DNA from: Moritella sp. 24
GTDB lineage: Bacteria > Pseudomonadota > Gammaproteobacteria > Enterobacterales > Moritellaceae
Length of the DNA: 64,000 nt
Direction of reading: 5' to 3'
Assembly: GCF_018219155.1 (NCBI RefSeq)
Contig: NZ_CP056123.1
Span: 1,621,505-1,685,504 of the forward strand
Part shown: one piece after another, positions 1 to 8,959 of the stretch
Layout of the letters: every line of letters starts with the position of its first letter
Position numbering within the stretch: the stretch's first letter is position 1
Program-made: the position numbers and the translations under genes
Notes under the pieces: model-generated
What the model saw: the letters and a program-made list of their open reading frames with translations, nothing else
What the model was told of the DNA's origin: nothing
Database searches by the model: none

Positions 1-782
1 CGAGAACACCAATACGGTCATTATCAATATCAGGGTTTGCTGCTAGGTATTTAAATGCAGCTTGGTGTGACACGTCGAGTTCCCCCACCGTTAAGGCATG
101 TTTGTAATCTAATCCGCCACCGGGCATATCAAACGTTAATACGGCATAACCTTTTGCGATGAGTTTTGATACCGACTCATGATGTTCGATTAATGTTTTA
201 TCGACACCACCAGACCAGATCACAGCAGGAAATTGACCACCTTGTTTTGGTAGATGCAGGATCCCCGGTACTGTATCACCTCCAGATAAAGGCAATTTAA
301 CCAAAGAGACATTATCACCTGCTAACTTCAGCGCTTTAACGTAGTTGTTTACCGCATTTTCTAACGCTAATAATTCATTTGGACGTTTTAAATTAGGATA
401 ACTGGCAATCAGATACATAGTCGACGCTTTCATGTAGGCTGCTGATGCAGCTCTAGGCTCTAGGCTCTGAGATCTGTTCTGCTTGAGCTAAAAGTAAATC
501 AGCGGCTTGTGAAAATTCATAAGTCCAAAATTGAGGTTTGTTAAGATTATCCTGATCTCTTAACTCCCCGTTACCCTTAATATTTTGCATCACAGCTTTG
601 ATTTCAGCTTCTGTGAGACCGGATGTTGTCCAGTCTTCAAAACGCAAACCACGATAAAAATCTTTCTGGCTTACATCTAGGTTATTTTTAAAGCTTTCGT
701 GACTGTTGATATTGGTGTCTTCAGCTTGAGCTGTAAACGTCACCATTGACGACATGAGCAATGGTAGGATTAATTTTCTCAT
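1..782 (-). pseudogene. FrsA-like alpha/beta hydrolase, frameshifted and cut by window edge
   Basis: A signal peptide (about 20 residues, ending AQA) opens the gene at 782 and the frame runs to a stop at 453-455. The family resemblance continues in another frame from about 450 to position 1: a YMKAS..YLIASYPNLK segment, then a hydrolase core with VIWSGG and FDMPGGG. This matches the order seen in E. coli FrsA (DUF1100), where the KAS..YxIAxYPHLK stretch directly precedes the hydrolase domain. The break coincides with a tandem duplication of GCTCTAG at 450-463. Removing one copy joins both halves in a single frame. The gene lies last in the ABC importer cluster, so it may hydrolyse an imported siderophore or ester; that is inference. 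The 3' end lies outside the window. E. coli FrsA is cytoplasmic, so a signal peptide is unusual. Confidence 0.8.
450..463. repeat. 7-bp tandem duplication causing frameshift
   Basis: GCTCTAG occurs twice in direct succession, followed by a partial third unit (GCTCTGA). The second unit supplies the minus-strand TAG stop at 453-455 and shifts the FrsA-like frame by one base. One unit, or four, would restore the frame. Confidence 0.85.
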
Positions 783-864
783 TATAGTTATATCCCTAAA
801 CCTTGAGTTGTATCGTTAATATAATGTTATGAATGTCGAATAAATGTCATTTGAGAAGAGAACA

Positions 865-1971
865 CTATTTTTTTGCCATAAGATAAACAAAAAAACCACC
901 GCCAATGACAGACGTTACAATGCCAACAGGTAAATCTTGAGGCGCGATTAAGGTACGCGCAAGCGCATCAGCCCAAACGAGTAATAAAGCGCCAACCAAC
1001 GCACTAATAGGTAGTACTTTGTTGTTATCAGCGCCCACAAAAATACGAACGATATGCGGCACCATTAAACCGACAAATCCGATAGCACCACTAAAGGCAA
1101 CCATGGTGCCAGTGACGAGAGCACATAATAAGAAAACCATAAAACGCATGCGATTCACGTTCACGCCAAGGGTGATCGCTGTTTCATCTCCAGCCATAAT
1201 GGCGTTAAGTGCACTTGCCCAAGAGAGCATAATGGGCAACGCCAAACATAACGCTATAAATGGATAAATAAGCTGTGACCATTGCGCAGCCCCTAAGCCA
1301 CCTAACATCCAGAAAATAGCGGAGCCTGCCACTTTTTGATCGCCAACAAAGATCAAATAATTGGTGATAGACATCAGCATAAAGTGTATGGCAACACCAC
1401 TTAAAATCAGTTTATGCTGTGATAACGATTGCCCTTGTTTTGCTAAATACAAAACCATTAGCATCGACGCTAATGCACCAATAAATGCGGCAATAGGGAT
1501 ACTTAAGGCACTGCTAAATACCGCAGCGAACGTCCCTGCATGTAAGATGACTGATACTGCGCCGAGTGATGCACCTGCCGATGCACCAAATAAATAAGGG
1601 TCAGCCATTGGGTTGCGGGTGACGGCTTGTAAGCAAGTACCTACCAAGGCTAAACCAGCACCGACAAGTACCGCAAGCAGAATTCGAGGTAGCCGAATAA
1701 ACCATACAATGGACTCTTGCCCTTTGCTCCAATCGACGGCAATAGTGTCCGGTATTAATTTGTTAACGACAATCGATGTGATCGTTTTTATTTCAAGGGC
1801 GGTTGAACCGAGCGTTGTACTGACTGCGATTGATACAAGTAAAGCGCATATCAAAGCACAGACGATAAAATCGAGGGTGATGACCTGCTTGTTTAAGCGC
1901 GGTTTATTTTGCTCTTGGCTGCCCGGCTGTAATTCAGCGCTGATAGCTTTGCTACAAAGTGGGTTATTCAT
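865..1971 (-). CDS. FecCD-family ABC transporter permease
   Basis: This is the inner-membrane permease of an iron-siderophore, haem or cobalamin-type importer (FecCD/BtuC family). The protein has 368 residues. A longer-than-usual polar N-terminal tail of about 30 residues precedes about nine or ten hydrophobic segments. Family hallmarks include the LPRILLAVLVGAGLALVG stretch near residues 93-110, NPMADPYLFGASAGA around 120, and GFVGLMVPHIVR near 299, the loop that contacts the ATPase. It starts at the base after the stop codon of the binding-protein gene, so the two are probably translationally coupled. The substrate cannot be told from this sequence alone. Confidence 0.92.
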   Translation of the reverse strand: MNNPLCSKAISAELQPGSQEQNKPRLNKQVITLDFIVCALICALLVSIAVSTTLGSTALEIKTITSIVVNKLIPDTIAVDWSKGQESIVWFIRLPRILLAVLVGAGLALVGTCLQAVTRNPMADPYLFGASAGASLGAVSVILHAGTFAAVFSSALSIPIAAFIGALASMLMVLYLAKQGQSLSQHKLILSGVAIHFMLMSITNYLIFVGDQKVAGSAIFWMLGGLGAAQWSQLIYPFIALCLALPIMLSWASALNAIMAGDETAITLGVNVNRMRFMVFLLCALVTGTMVAFSGAIGFVGLMVPHIVRIFVGADNNKVLPISALVGALLLVWADALARTLIAPQDLPVGIVTSVIGGGFFVYLMAKK

Positions 1972-2931
1972 CTATTTAAAACGCTTTGGATGTAAATCAT
2001 GGGCGAGTTGTTCAACCGCATCGACATTTTCAATACCGGGGGTTGCCGCAGTATAATTGATGATAGTAAAACGGTTTTGTTTGACTGCGGTTAAATTTGC
2101 TGTGATAGGGAAGCGTTTTAAGAAGGCAATATTGTCTTCTGCTTTGGATGATTCATAGTGAATGATAACGATGTGGTCTGGATCTGCATCGACAACCGTT
2201 TCCCAGCTCACCGCTCCCCAGCTGACAGCCAAATCATGGAGAATATTAATGCCACCCGCGGCTTCAATAATGGCATTTGGCGTAGCAAGACCACCGGCAG
2301 AGAAGGGTTTATCTATACCACTGTCATAAACGAATACTGCGGGCTTATTAACGCCGTATAACCGTGTGCTGATGACAGATAAACGCTGCTTAAAAGAAGC
2401 GATTAAACGGTCAGCTCTAGATTCAATATTGAATATCTTACCCAATGCATCAATGTCGTAAAAGGTATCTTCTAGGCTGCTGCTTGCTTTGTTCTGTACG
2501 TGTGCACAAGATTCTTTGATCAGGTAAGTTTTGATCCCAAATCGCGCTAGTGAGTCTGGCGTTGTCGGTCCCCCAATAGGCATACCGTAATTCCAACCGG
2601 AAAAGAAAAAGTCAGCGTCGATATTCAGTAGGTTTTCCACTGATGGTTGCTTCGCCGCCAGTTCTGATAAATTTGTTAGCTTTGCTGCAAGTGCGGGTGA
2701 TATTTTATTGTATGCAGTGACGCCGGAGTAGGCCGCCATGCTCTCTTTTAAGTCGAGCGCGAGCATGATATTGAGCATGTTAATATCGTTGGGTACAGCA
2801 CGTGTTGGAACGCTTGGATAGTCAACCATATCACCGCATACGTTAATTGATACGCCTACCGCTGAGAATGATGGAATGAATAATGCGATGAGTAAAATCT
2901 GTTTTAAGCTTGAGCATAATTTTATTGTCAT
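1972..2931 (-). CDS. ABC transporter periplasmic substrate-binding protein (TroA/FecB-like)
   Basis: This is a class III periplasmic binding protein of 319 residues with an N-terminal signal peptide (about residues 1-28). It carries INVCG near residue 30 and the motif FFFSGWNYG near 108-116. Around residues 215-245 it has a GLATPNAIIEAAGGINI stretch and SWGAVSWE. The GWNYG and ESC motifs recall the group that includes proposed F420-0 binding proteins of Actinobacteria (TIGR03868-like), from memory. Here the ligand is more likely an iron chelate, corrinoid or other cofactor. It sits between the ATPase gene (26-bp gap) and the permease gene (no gap) on the same strand. No TonB receptor lies in the window. 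Confidence 0.85.
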   Translation of the reverse strand: MTIKLCSSLKQILLIALFIPSFSAVGVSINVCGDMVDYPSVPTRAVPNDINMLNIMLALDLKESMAAYSGVTAYNKISPALAAKLTNLSELAAKQPSVENLLNIDADFFFSGWNYGMPIGGPTTPDSLARFGIKTYLIKESCAHVQNKASSSLEDTFYDIDALGKIFNIESRADRLIASFKQRLSVISTRLYGVNKPAVFVYDSGIDKPFSAGGLATPNAIIEAAGGINILHDLAVSWGAVSWETVVDADPDHIVIIHYESSKAEDNIAFLKRFPITANLTAVKQNRFTIINYTAATPGIENVDAVEQLAHDLHPKRFK

Positions 2932-2957
2932 AGTTAACTCTTCTTATCACCGTGACG

Positions 2958-3743
2958 TTAATACACGGCCGTTGTTGATTTAATCGGTGTTAAATAACGA
3001 ATGTAGGGGATGTTGTTATCACCTTGCTGTTGCACAATCGTATCCATCGCAAAATACTGCTTCAATGTAGGCTGTGTTAGCACTTGCTTTGGTGTGCCTT
3101 GTGTTACGATTTCACCGTTATTGATCAGGTATAAATGATCACAATAACGAGCGGCAATGTTTAAATCATGTAAGGTGCATAACACCGAAATACCAAGCGA
3201 TGTGATCAGATCTAACAGCTCATATTGATAATGAATATCGAGGTGATTTGTTGGTTCATCTAAAATGAGTAATTGTGGTTTTTGAACTAAGGCTCTTGCT
3301 AATAAGCAGCGTTGTTTCTCCCCACCGGAGAGGAGGTCGAAACATTGGTTTTTATTCGCAGTCAAATTGACTTTATGTAAAGCATCATCAATTCGATTCT
3401 TGCATGTGAGCGGGTTTGAAAATAAGCCACTGTGAGGTGTTAGTCCCATTGCGATCACTTCTTTAACGGTGAAGCCGAATTCAGCGGGCATTTCTTGTAA
3501 TACCACGGCGACATGCTGAGCAACATGCTTGGCTGATAGGTGATGTATATTGACGTTGTTTAATAATACATGCCCTGAATCGGGTTTATTTCGACGATAA
3601 GCACAGCGTAATAGTGAGGACTTACCAGAACCATTTGGCCCGATAAGCCCGACAAATTGACCTTGTTCAACGGTCATATTGATATTGTTTAATATGGCTT
3701 TATCGGCAACAGACCAGTGAAGTTGATTAATCTGCAGATGCAT
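2958..3743 (-). CDS. ABC transporter ATP-binding protein (FecE/BtuD family)
   Basis: This is the cytoplasmic ATPase of the importer, 261 residues, the usual length for FecE-type subunits. Walker A is GPNGSGKS at residues 35-42, the signature LSGGE at 138-142, and Walker B LLILDEP at 158-164, followed by the switch histidine in CTLHDLN. A Q-loop (VLQEMPAEFG) is present at about 81-90. It is the first gene of the minus-strand importer cluster, so the promoter should lie in 3744-3850. Confidence 0.92.
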   Translation of the reverse strand: MHLQINQLHWSVADKAILNNINMTVEQGQFVGLIGPNGSGKSSLLRCAYRRNKPDSGHVLLNNVNIHHLSAKHVAQHVAVVLQEMPAEFGFTVKEVIAMGLTPHSGLFSNPLTCKNRIDDALHKVNLTANKNQCFDLLSGGEKQRCLLARALVQKPQLLILDEPTNHLDIHYQYELLDLITSLGISVLCTLHDLNIAARYCDHLYLINNGEIVTQGTPKQVLTQPTLKQYFAMDTIVQQQGDNNIPYIRYLTPIKSTTAVY

Positions 3744-3792
3744 AGATTATTCCCATTACAGTTAGATTAAATGCGTTCGCAGCATAACATGC

Positions 3793-3812
3793 TAGATCTT
3801 ATCATTACTCAA
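3793..3812 (-). promoter_or_regulatory. weak Fur-box-like sequence upstream of the ABC importer
   Basis: On the minus strand the stretch contains TAATGATAA (3799-3807), a perfect half of the classical Fur consensus. The other half is poorly conserved. It lies 50-65 bases upstream of the ATPase start, a reasonable place for iron control. Only a candidate. Confidence 0.25.
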
Positions 3813-3990
3813 ATTTAATCACAAAGAGGTACGTCATAAAACCATCATTAACTGTTGATTTAATACTACTTTGTTGTCATTTAGTTTTATTCTGCTATTG
3901 GTATCCTTTACTGATTTTCTATCAACCTTGTTAGCGAGATTAAAATTGCGATAGACTACAGGCATATATCAATACAGGTTATAAAGACTC

Positions 3991-4692
3991 ATGGAATCAT
4001 TCGACAAAATATATCACCGAGCTGCTGAACGAAAAGGCGGAGAAGAGGCCTTAGCGTATTTAATATCGCAACCTCTGACCAATGCTGAGCTTGCTACGGT
4101 CGCAGACAGAGATGTATTGGCTGAATTTACACGCGCCATTTTCAAATCAGGATTTGTGTGGAGAATTATCGAGCACAAGTGGAGTGGCTTTGAAGAAGTG
4201 TTCTGGGGCTTTGATATCGATAAGTTAATATTAATGCCTGATGATATGCTAGAGCGTAAAGCGGCTGATACGAAGATTATTCGTAACTACACCAAGGTAA
4301 AAACAGTGCGTGATAATGCACTATGGTTGAAAGAAATTGGTGATGAATACGGCTCGGTTGCTAAGTGGTTAGCGCAATGGCCAGCGGATGATGTTGTTGG
4401 CTTGTGGCAATACATGAAAAAACACGGCAGTCGTTTAGGCGGTAATACGGGACCGTATGCATTACGCCGATTAGGTAAAGACACCTTTGTGTTAAGTACT
4501 GACGTTGAAGCTTATTTCCGAGGACATCAACTTATTGATGGTGGGTTAATGACAAAACGTAGTTTAACGACAATTCAGAATACGTTTAATCAATGGCAAC
4601 AAGAGTCGGGCTATAGTTTGCAAGAACTCAGTCAAATCGTGGCTTATTCGGTTGGCGATAACCGTGTTGGATTTAGTGCCGAAACTGAATAA
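3991..4692 (+). CDS. DNA-3-methyladenine glycosylase I-like protein
   Basis: A 233-residue protein resembling the Tag-like branch of the HhH-GPD DNA glycosylases, which excise 3-methyladenine. The N-terminal FDKIYHRAAERKGG and the helical repeat with FVWRIIEHKWSGFEEVFWGFD fit this family. So does KIIRNYTKVKTVRDNALWL. The C-terminal part has TGPYALRRLGKDTFVLSTDVEAYF, where the aspartate in LSTDV is in the place of the catalytic aspartate (inference). It is slightly longer than E. coli Tag, and I do not see Tag's zinc-binding cysteine/histidine set, so it belongs to a divergent subgroup. It is 18 bases upstream of the YceB-like gene and probably co-transcribed with it. Confidence 0.75.
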   Translation: MESFDKIYHRAAERKGGEEALAYLISQPLTNAELATVADRDVLAEFTRAIFKSGFVWRIIEHKWSGFEEVFWGFDIDKLILMPDDMLERKAADTKIIRNYTKVKTVRDNALWLKEIGDEYGSVAKWLAQWPADDVVGLWQYMKKHGSRLGGNTGPYALRRLGKDTFVLSTDVEAYFRGHQLIDGGLMTKRSLTTIQNTFNQWQQESGYSLQELSQIVAYSVGDNRVGFSAETE

Positions 4693-4710
4693 CATTAAAG
4701 AGAATATTAA

Positions 4711-5247
4711 ATGATGATTAAACCAATAAGTAAGTCAGTGTTTACTTTATTACTGTTGTTTTTCACCTTCGCATTACCGGTACAGGCGTTAACGGTTAAA
4801 TTTACTGAAGCAGAACTGCAAGAGAAAGTATTGGCTGTGATGCCACTTGTTAAACAAACGTCATTCTTATCTGTTGAGTTGAGCAATCCAGTGCTGACGT
4901 TAGCGAAAGACAAGAATGACATTGAGTTGCGATTAAACGTGAAACTATTAACGGCAGGTTTAGAAAGCAGGGGGTATACACGATTAACCGGTTCGCTGAG
5001 CTACAAGGCTGAGGATGCTGCATTTTATGTAACGAATATGAAAGTACATGAAGTTAAAGTCGAAGGCATGCCTGATATATTTACTCCACAAGTGATGAGC
5101 ATGGCGGAGCAGGTGGTTAATCCGGTATTAAATAAGATGCCAATATATAAGCTTCAAGATGATTTAACACAAACAATGCTAAAAGCGGTGCTCGAATCAA
5201 TCGAAGTACGTAATAAAGAACTGATTGCGACACTTAAAGTGATTTAA
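4711..5247 (+). CDS. YceB-like DUF1439 protein
   Basis: A 178-residue exported protein with a hydrophobic signal segment at residues 10-26 ending in VQA. The mature part contains FTEAELQEKVLAVMPL near the start, alternating strands, and MAEQVVNPVLNKMPIYKL toward the end. This layout matches E. coli YceB (DUF1439), a lipid-binding-type beta protein. Unlike YceB it has no lipobox cysteine, so it should be periplasmic rather than lipid-anchored. A strong terminator follows. Confidence 0.75.
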   Translation: MMIKPISKSVFTLLLLFFTFALPVQALTVKFTEAELQEKVLAVMPLVKQTSFLSVELSNPVLTLAKDKNDIELRLNVKLLTAGLESRGYTRLTGSLSYKAEDAAFYVTNMKVHEVKVEGMPDIFTPQVMSMAEQVVNPVLNKMPIYKLQDDLTQTMLKAVLESIEVRNKELIATLKVI

Positions 5248-5271
5248 TTTACATATTTATAACGAAAGTTG

Positions 5272-5308
5272 AAAACCGCATAGCGACTTGTTATGCGGTT
5301 TTTTTTGG
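5272..5308 (+). terminator. Rho-independent terminator after the YceB-like gene
   Basis: The stem AACCGCATA pairs with TATGCGGTT around a loop of about nine bases and runs into eight T residues. It begins 25 bases after the stop codon at 5247. Confidence 0.88.
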
Positions 5309-5501
5309 ACTTAACATACTAAAACTACTCACAAATGGTTAATTATTATTCATGGTCAATAATAATTAACTTTTATACATAATAAGATTGAGATTTTTGT
5401 GATCTATACGCTATTATCCCTATTGAGGTATTTGTTGTCGATTGTTAATAAAAAACACTCGTTTATCGTGAATTTAAATTCTAATGGAAGGAGCTTTTAT
5501 C

Positions 5502-5903
5502 GTGAAAATTAAACCGTCTGTAGATTCAACTAACGCATTAGAAGGTATGTGTGTTGGTGATAATTCTGATGGCATTAATAATGCACAGCAAGTGAACTGC
5601 AAAGGTGATAAAATTGAAAATATAGCGCAGCTATTAACGCATTTAGGTATGGATGATATAAAGCATAAATGTGATGCTTGTGATGTTGAAACACGCCAGA
5701 TTTGTTTAGAAAAGATAAATGCAGCGAATAACACACCTCATCATGAAACAGCTAAAGTCGCGGCTTTAAAAATAGACACGATAGCGAATGAAGAACAAGC
5801 TGCGGTATTATTATCGAAACAAAAAAAACGAATAGTAGAAAATAAATTGATTTTAAGTAGTATTTTCGCCAGTGTCTTATGGGCGGTAATGACGCTGCAG
5901 TAA
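5502..5903 (+). CDS. unknown small C-tail-anchored protein with Cys cluster
   Basis: The gene is not recognised. I place the start at GTG 5502 because GGAAGGAG (5486-5493) is an ideal ribosome-binding site eight bases upstream. The ATG at 5484 overlaps that site. The product has 133 residues. It carries a cysteine-rich patch (HKCDACDVETRQIC, about residues 54-67) that could bind metal, and a basic KKQKKRI-type stretch near 110. A single hydrophobic segment (LILSSIFASVLWAVMTL) lies at the very C-terminus. This implies a soluble domain anchored in the inner membrane by its tail. It stands alone between two oppositely oriented units. Confidence 0.6.
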   Translation: MKIKPSVDSTNALEGMCVGDNSDGINNAQQVNCKGDKIENIAQLLTHLGMDDIKHKCDACDVETRQICLEKINAANNTPHHETAKVAALKIDTIANEEQAAVLLSKQKKRIVENKLILSSIFASVLWAVMTLQ

Positions 5904-5918
5904 GCGTTTAATGTCACG

Positions 5919-5950
5919 ACTATCAGCCCTTTTAAAGCAGGACTGATAGT
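5919..5950. other. inverted repeat between convergent genes
   Basis: ACTATCAGCCCT pairs with AGGACTGATAGT with one mismatch around an eight-base loop. It lies between the convergent unknown gene and the chemoreceptor gene. No T-run follows on either strand, so it may be a weak or Rho-assisted terminator. Confidence 0.45.
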
Positions 5951-5973
5951 AGCAAAGACTGACGGTTAACTCT

Positions 5974-7890
5974 CTATAGCTTGAATACACCCACCATGTC
6001 ACCTAAGCGTACAGATAGATCTCGTAACGCATGACTTGATTTCGCTAAGCCTTCCGCTGTATCCGCAGTACACTGTGTGATTTCATTGATCTCTACAATA
6101 TTTTGGTTGATTTCATTTACCACTGTTGATTGCTCTTCCGTTGCAGTTGCAACTTGCGTGTTCATATCTGAAATAAGGCAAATACGTTCACCAATTGATA
6201 CCAACGCTGTTGAGGTATCTGTCGTTGCAATCGTACCTTGGTTGGTGAGCTCACGGCTTTTCAGCATAGCTGTCACGGCACTTGTGGCTTCATTTTGCAA
6301 ATTATCAATCATGGTTTGAATTTCACTGGTTGATTGATCGGTACGACTTGCTAAATTACGTACTTCATCAGCCACAACTGCGAAACCACGGCCTTGCTCG
6401 CCTGCACGTGCAGCTTCAATCGCGGCATTCAGTGCAAGTAGATTTGTTTGTGCTGAAATACTGCTAATTACTTCTAAAATACTGCCAATCGCTTGGGTAT
6501 TATTGGCCAGTGAATCGATAACTTGGCTTACTTCATCCACATCACCTGCAAGCTGGTGAATAACGTCACTCGCTTGTGTCACTACCTGTTGACCATCACG
6601 AGTTTCAGACTCGGCGTTATGGGCTTCACTCGCCGCGTTAGAGGCATTATTTGCAATCTCATTCACAGTCGCACCCATTTCATTAATGGCTGTTACCACA
6701 AGGAAGGTACGATCACGTTGGTCATGACTATTATCTAAGGTGATCTGCGCTTTGCTAGCAACCTCTGCGGCTGCTTCTTGTAGTGCTTCACCTGTGCGAG
6801 ATACTTCCATCATTGAATCATGAATCTTGCTAATAAAGCTATTAAAGCCTAGTGATAGTTGAGCAATTTCATCCTGACCTTGTACATCAATACGCTGGCG
6901 TAGATCACCATCACCATGACCAAGTTCAGCAAATACAGTAGCAATACGCTGAATCGGACGTGTGATGTTATTACCTAACCAGATAGCAATGAACGTGAAA
7001 GCAAGGGCAATCATCAGCGTCCATAACATGATCTTATTATTGGCTTCTGACAAGCTAGCAAAGGCTTCTTTTGTTGGCAGTTCGGCGATTACATACCAAT
7101 CCATAGAAGGAATGTAACTACTGGCAATAATACTTTCATGTCCAGAAATAGTCGCTTCACTCATATTAAAAGTGTTTGCTTGCAACAAGGCATTTGCAAC
7201 TTCAGGATTATAAATACGACTTAAATCTGTGTTACCGATTTGTGCATTGTCGTTGTGTAAACGTACCGTACCATTTGCATCAACCAGGTAAACAAAACCC
7301 GTTTGCTCAAGTTTGAACTGGTTAATAAAATCAACCATATCATCGAGTGATTTTGATAGTCCAGCCATTGCCACACCGTTTAGCTGCTGGTAGTTGATGA
7401 ATAGTTTAGTTTCACCACTGCGTTCTTTAAAGATGCTAACCGATTGTGCTTTATTACCGTTGGTAAAATCAAAGAACCAGTTGTCTTGTTGGCGATTAAG
7501 CTGACGTAAAAAACCATTTTGATTCCAATAGTTACCATCCGTGCGGTTAGCAATGGATGCATCAATCAATTGATATTGGCTTTTAACATCATTCAGGCTC
7601 TGTACTAACAACGCTTCTTGAGAGGGTGTTGTTGTACCTTGCAGGCGTTCGATAACAAAGCGGTTAGTCGCTAACTGTTGAGCCGCTTGTTGTAATGTTG
7701 ATATTTCTTTATCGACCTCATTACGGATCTGCATTAACTTTGCAGGTAACTCTGACGTGGTTAAGCGTGTTTCTATTACCTCTCTTGCTAGGTTTTGACT
7801 AACAAATCCAACAAGTAAGGTCGCTGTAATGACGGCACTAATCATCGTAAAGATTAGTTTTTTCTTAATACTAAATTGACTGAAATTCAT
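5974..7890 (-). CDS. methyl-accepting chemotaxis protein (dCache-type sensor)
   Basis: A transmembrane chemoreceptor. The start is placed at ATG 7890; upstream in frame there is only a TTG at 7926. Residues are about: TM1 10-30; a large periplasmic double-Cache-like domain 35-275 with the typical [13 protein letters not shown] strand; TM2 285-305; HAMP 307-360; then the methyl-accepting signalling coiled coil. The highly conserved hairpin tip ([20 protein letters not shown]) is intact. No CheR/CheB-tethering pentapeptide is present; the protein ends in GVFKL. The ligand is not predictable; dCache receptors often bind amino or organic acids. Confidence 0.93.
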   Translation of the reverse strand: MNFSQFSIKKKLIFTMISAVITATLLVGFVSQNLAREVIETRLTTSELPAKLMQIRNEVDKEISTLQQAAQQLATNRFVIERLQGTTTPSQEALLVQSLNDVKSQYQLIDASIANRTDGNYWNQNGFLRQLNRQQDNWFFDFTNGNKAQSVSIFKERSGETKLFINYQQLNGVAMAGLSKSLDDMVDFINQFKLEQTGFVYLVDANGTVRLHNDNAQIGNTDLSRIYNPEVANALLQANTFNMSEATISGHESIIASSYIPSMDWYVIAELPTKEAFASLSEANNKIMLWTLMIALAFTFIAIWLGNNITRPIQRIATVFAELGHGDGDLRQRIDVQGQDEIAQLSLGFNSFISKIHDSMMEVSRTGEALQEAAAEVASKAQITLDNSHDQRDRTFLVVTAINEMGATVNEIANNASNAASEAHNAESETRDGQQVVTQASDVIHQLAGDVDEVSQVIDSLANNTQAIGSILEVISSISAQTNLLALNAAIEAARAGEQGRGFAVVADEVRNLASRTDQSTSEIQTMIDNLQNEATSAVTAMLKSRELTNQGTIATTDTSTALVSIGERICLISDMNTQVATATEEQSTVVNEINQNIVEINEITQCTADTAEGLAKSSHALRDLSVRLGDMVGVFKL

Positions 7891-8153
7891 CCGGTAGTTG
7901 TCCTGGCCGATAAATAGGTGATTCAAATGAAAAAGTGCTTTAGATTTAGCACCTTAATTTGAATTATTATAATTAATTTTTAACATTATGCGTTAACTAA
8001 CTTGGTTAACGGCAGCGTTAGTTAAACCTTTAGTGATATAAGCTAGGTTTGTGTGCTGTTTTAATTTATTAAGTGGTATTGTGTATAAAATTGATCATTT
8101 TTATAGTATAAGAGCGGGTTGAAGTGAGAATAATCAAAAATTAGGAATTGAAG

Positions 8154-8486
8154 ATGTCTAAAATGTTTTTCAAAGGCCGTATTGACGCGCGACTAAACCA
8201 CGTTAAATCAGGTTATAACACAAAGCGTGATATCAAACTTGGCACAGAAGAGTTGCCACTAAGCTTGGTTGTTAAAACTGCAGAGCGTAAAGCTGAAATT
8301 GAAGCTATTTTAGCTGAAACAACATTTGTTGCTAACATTGAAGTTAATGCAGACAAAGAAGAAAACACGGTTGATCTGGATGGAATGTTAAACAAGCCAA
8401 AGACAACAAGATTCGAAAAAACACCTAACCGCAATGAGCCTTGTTCATGTGGTAGTGGTAAAAAATATAAAAAGTGCTGTGCTTAA
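8154..8486 (+). CDS. SEC-C metal-binding motif protein, PBPRA1643 family
   Basis: A 110-residue protein. The start is taken at ATG 8154, behind AGGA at 8143-8146; the frame also opens at a TTG at 8148. The C-terminus holds a classic SEC-C zinc motif, PCSCGSGKKYKKCC, as in the tail of SecA. The N-terminal part (FFKGRIDARLNHVKSGYNTKR) matches the small marine-gammaproteobacterial family named after Photobacterium PBPRA1643. Its function is unknown; a zinc-dependent protein or ribosome contact is plausible. A perfect 12-bp terminator stem follows. Confidence 0.85.
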   Translation: MSKMFFKGRIDARLNHVKSGYNTKRDIKLGTEELPLSLVVKTAERKAEIEAILAETTFVANIEVNADKEENTVDLDGMLNKPKTTRFEKTPNRNEPCSCGSGKKYKKCCA

Positions 8487-8535
8487 GCCCTCGCGCTGAC
8501 CCCATTTTAAAATATTGTTTACAGTCTTTTCTATT

Positions 8536-8570
8536 AAGCCTTTAATTGTATAATTAAAGGCTTCTTTATA
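8536..8570 (+). terminator. hairpin terminator after the SEC-C gene
   Basis: AAGCCTTTAATT (8536-8547) and AATTAAAGGCTT (8552-8563) form a perfect 12-bp stem with a four-base loop, followed by a short T-rich tail. It lies 50 bases after the stop codon. Confidence 0.7.
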
Positions 8571-8732
8571 TCCCTGACACTGAATATACAAAGTATCCGC
8601 ATTTTTCGATTTTCGGCCAATATTACCGGTAACATCGGCCACTTAAGTCGCCATACAACCGCTGACATAATCAGTACTATTAATATAGCCTTATGTTACT
8701 AAAATTACGGTCATATAAATAAGGAGGTCTAT

Positions 8733-8845
8733 ATGAGTTTGTTGTATTTTTTTTGGTGGCTTGCGTCCATCAACTAAACTCGTACAGCACAGTTGCTGAC
8801 AAGGATGCAAAGGAGATTGAATATAGATCAGCCTGGCAGGGGTGA
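8733..8845 (+). pseudogene. micro-ORF; small lipoprotein gene disrupted at (or switched by) a T8 run
   Basis: A strong ribosome-binding site AAGGAGG (8721-8727) sits five bases before ATG 8733. As written, the frame ends after 14 codons at 8777. The codons pass through a run of eight T. With nine T the frame continues to a TGA at 8843-8845. It then encodes a 37-residue peptide with a hydrophobic start and an LVAC lipobox, followed by a polar mature part (DKDAKEIEYRSAW). A strong terminator follows 56 bases later, so the unit looks like a real transcribed gene. It may be a sequencing error in a homopolymer, a broken gene or a slippage switch. No homologue is recognised. Confidence 0.45.
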
Positions 8846-8900
8846 AAGAAGTGCTTCTACACATTTAAGTAATGTTTCTTTATATTCAGTCTTTAGCATA

Positions 8901-8940
8901 AAAATAGCCTTATTCACATTTGTGGTAAGGCTATTTTTTT
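8901..8940. terminator. bidirectional terminator before btsR 3' end
   Basis: AAAATAGCCTTA (8901-8912) pairs with TAAGGCTATTTT (8926-8937). It has a T-run on the plus strand and an A-run on the other side, so it can stop transcription from both directions. It separates the small lipoprotein unit from the convergent btsSR operon. Confidence 0.85.
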
Positions 8941-8959
8941 GTGGAAAATTATAACGAAA

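Noticed and set aside
865-2056. Plus-strand frames opposite the permease and binding protein genes
   Set aside because: They are antisense shadows of strongly conserved minus-strand genes and lack ribosome sites.
3744-3990. Cobalamin riboswitch before the ABC importer
   Set aside because: The typical B12-box sequence and a long structured leader are not visible in this short gap.
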